Positions 16,574 to 18,485 of a stretch of DNA of 18,485 nucleotides are shown piece by piece. This DNA is from Candidatus Gracilibacteria bacterium CG2_30_37_12 (lineage in GTDB: Bacteria > Patescibacteriota > Gracilibacteria > BD1-5 > UBA2023). Each line of letters begins with the position of its first letter. Positions within the stretch are counted from its first letter, which is position 1. A model generated the notes under the pieces. The model was not told the DNA's origin. It saw nothing but the letters and a program-made list of their open reading frames with translations, and ran no database searches. The translations under genes and the position numbers were made by a program. The stretch lies in contig MNYO01000048.1 in the NCBI GenBank assembly GCA_001873165.1, positions 1-18,485 on the forward strand. The letters run 5' to 3'.

Positions 16574-18485
16574 ATGGCAGAAATACGAACAGAAAGATCT
16601 TCAGAAATTCTTCAAAAGACTATTACTAGTAATAATATTCAAGGATTTCAGTTTCGTGATAATAAAGAACTAGCATTATCTCTTCGTCAGATTGGGCAAT
16701 GAGATATCACAGAAGCGGATTTATCTTTCGATGGTTCTATTCAATTCACGAATAACGAATATATTGATCTCGTTCAAAAATTAGAGACTCAGAAAATTGA
16801 TGAAAAACGTAAGATTCTTCATGAAGTTATTTCAAAAAAAACAGCTGGAAAAGTCGGCGAACTCAAAAATGATATAGAAGCTCGGAAAGCTGAAATTCAA
16901 AAATCGCTCGAAGATCTTGCTCCAGAAAAGATCGAGATTTCTCTTCTCTCGACAGAAAGACTTTTGAGAATGGCTCCACAACACGAAACACTCCTTCGGG
17001 GATATGCCGGATCTCTTATGCTGGAGCAATTTGAAAAACATAATCAGCGAATAGTGTTAAAATCCAATAATGAAGTGGAAGTGAATCCTATAGATCGGAC
17101 TCATACAGATCCGAAGCTTCTAGAAAATAATATTCTCCTCCGTCTGAAGCTCAATACTCTTTTGAAAGATGGTGCTCTGAATCCTGATATGCTAAGAATA
17201 GGAATGTTGTATCGTGCGAAAAGTTTTATCGATTATAGTAATGCTGTTCGAAGTGAGGATGGATCCGTAATGAATCCAAACGATGTAAAAGATCCAAGTA
17301 AGTATTTTGAACACCTTCAGAATCTAAAACAAAGCGCTGGACATAAGCTTTCTCATGCAGAAGAAACATTGCTCGCTTCTCGTGAAGGATTCACAGATTT
17401 TAATGCGATGCTTCCAGCGATTGAACATGTAAAAGATCTCGGTCAGATCCAAAAAGTAGCACAAGCTATGAATCCATCATTATCTTTGCAATCAGGAGAT
17501 CAACCATCATCTGTAGTGGGCGAGTGAATCGGAAAAGTAGGTGGTGCTATTGGGAAGATTGCAGCAGCTGGTGCGGGTGGTGGTATAAAAGTACTGGGTG
17601 ATATCTTCGCTACGGCTACAAAAGAGTGAGGTGCATGGGGAAGCTTGGCAGTTATTGGAGGACTTATTGCGGCGATTTGGAAAGGGGGTTTCTGGAAAAC
17701 TATGGGCGCTATTTTCGGTATCGGTATTATGAGTGAAGCAAGTGCTGGGCGACTCGATCTCGATTTTGGTACTAAATCAAAAGATAAAAAAGATGCAGGA
17801 ACAAAAGCAGATACATCAAAACCTTCTGAATGAGCAAAACATGCCCCAGAAGCGAAAGATATACCAAGTTCGGATACAAACTATACAACTTTCCTTACAA
17901 CCGCCGCAGGATTTGCAGCGGATAATATTCAGGAAAGTAAGGATATGCTTGCAAAATTTGATAAGCTCACCTATTCCGATATAGAGTCATTCGTCAAAGA
18001 AAGAAAGGTGACTGAAAGTATCAGTAAAGTATTGGGAGATAAAATCAATCCAGAATTTGCACAAAAAAAAGCAGCTCTTGAGAAATACATTAAGGCGCTT
18101 ACGAAGACAGAAGGGGGAGGTGGAGGATTTGGAAATATTATCGAGAAAATCAAACAAGAACCAAACTATGTTACTTGGACTATGAAGCAAGTACGAGAAT
18201 ATGCTTTCGATATCAAAGAGCGAGCGGCAGAGGTAGTGGATAAAGCAGAACTACTTGCCAAAAAAGCAACCACTCCAGAAGATGCAGCAGCTGCAAAGCA
18301 AATCTGAGCTGATGCAATTAAAGCGGCCGAGAATGGTGATGTAGAGTGAGTACATTACTTAAATACAGCAACATCTTGGCTGAGTGATAATATAGCGAAT
18401 ATTGCTTTATATGGAACTCTTGCTTATTGGTTAGTAAATATAAAAGCAACAGATAAGACTTGGCGAACAACGAACTGGTTTGTAA
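16574..18485 (+). CDS. Large protein C, partial (at least 637 aa), membrane protein of unknown function
   Basis: An open frame from the ATG at 16574 to the window edge, with six TGA codons (16700, 17525, 17627, 17831, 18305, 18347) read as Gly. I recognise no family. Residues 1-310 are charged and helical, with a coiled-coil-like stretch near 75-120. A Gly/Ala-rich segment (about 318-345) leads into one or two transmembrane helices at about 357-386 (Ile-Gly-Gly-Leu-Ile-Ala-Ala-Ile-Trp). A Lys/Asp/Thr-rich linker follows, then a second helical region with a Gly5 run near 515-519, and another probable transmembrane helix at about 607-624. The design, mainly charged helices broken by membrane segments, resembles the genes at 9514 and 11938, and the promoter is of the same type. 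Confidence 0.85.

Noticed and set aside
2309..18485. UGA read as tryptophan (Mycoplasma-type code)
   Set aside because: TGA falls at conserved Gly positions (PriA Gly-Thr-Arg, transporter Gly-Pro, Gly-rich turns of SufS and the PBP), and UGG is used for Trp throughout.
1..18485. CRISPR array, tRNA, rRNA, transposase or integrase genes
   Set aside because: I looked for regularly spaced direct repeats, tRNA-like cloverleaf ends and recombinase motifs and saw none that I could support.

Overview
The window most likely comes from a Candidate Phyla Radiation bacterium that reads UGA as glycine (translation table 25), i.e. Gracilibacteria (BD1-5) or Absconditabacteria (SR1). The evidence is internal. 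Read with the standard code, a SufS desulfurase, a class B penicillin-binding protein, a TetA-type MFS transporter, a PriA-like protein, a PIN toxin and three very large proteins are all cut by in-frame TGA codons. Read with TGA as Gly, each becomes one uninterrupted frame, and several TGA codons fall where the family has a conserved glycine (Gly-Thr-Arg of PriA, Val-Gly-Pro of the transporter, the Gly after Asp-Gly-Ser-Gln of SufS). All coordinates below use that code. The DNA is AT-rich, and I see no Shine-Dalgarno sequence before the convincing starts.

Left part (1-9.0 kb), mostly conserved genes. An ATG-less, probably decayed reading frame (223-567) precedes tyrS. A 67-residue hypothetical protein, sufS and a SufU/IscU-like scaffold then follow on the plus strand. 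Two inverted-repeat elements sit in the gaps after tyrS and between sufS and sufU. On the minus strand are a PriA-like protein that keeps the DNA-binding region and a degenerate first helicase lobe only, and downstream of it a 770-residue class B PBP with SxxK, SxN and KTG motifs. An MFS drug/H+ antiporter-like gene diverges from the PriA-like gene.

Right part (9.0-18.5 kb), accessory. A 68-residue protein and three very large proteins of 768, 1276 and at least 637 residues lie on the plus strand. The large ones have hydrophobic segments but no overall family that I recognise. The largest has a C-terminal transmembrane helix followed by a peptidoglycan-binding-like motif. Each of these four genes begins with the same promoter layout, whose -35 box lies in or beside a T-tract; for three of them that tract is the 3' side of the preceding gene's terminator hairpin. 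A PIN-domain toxin with a small partner lies on the minus strand between the second and third large genes.

Working together: sufS and sufU give a minimal sulfur-transfer pair; the PBP serves wall synthesis; the large proteins share regulation and a membrane-anchored design. They may form an envelope or cell-contact structure, but that role is a hypothesis from architecture only.
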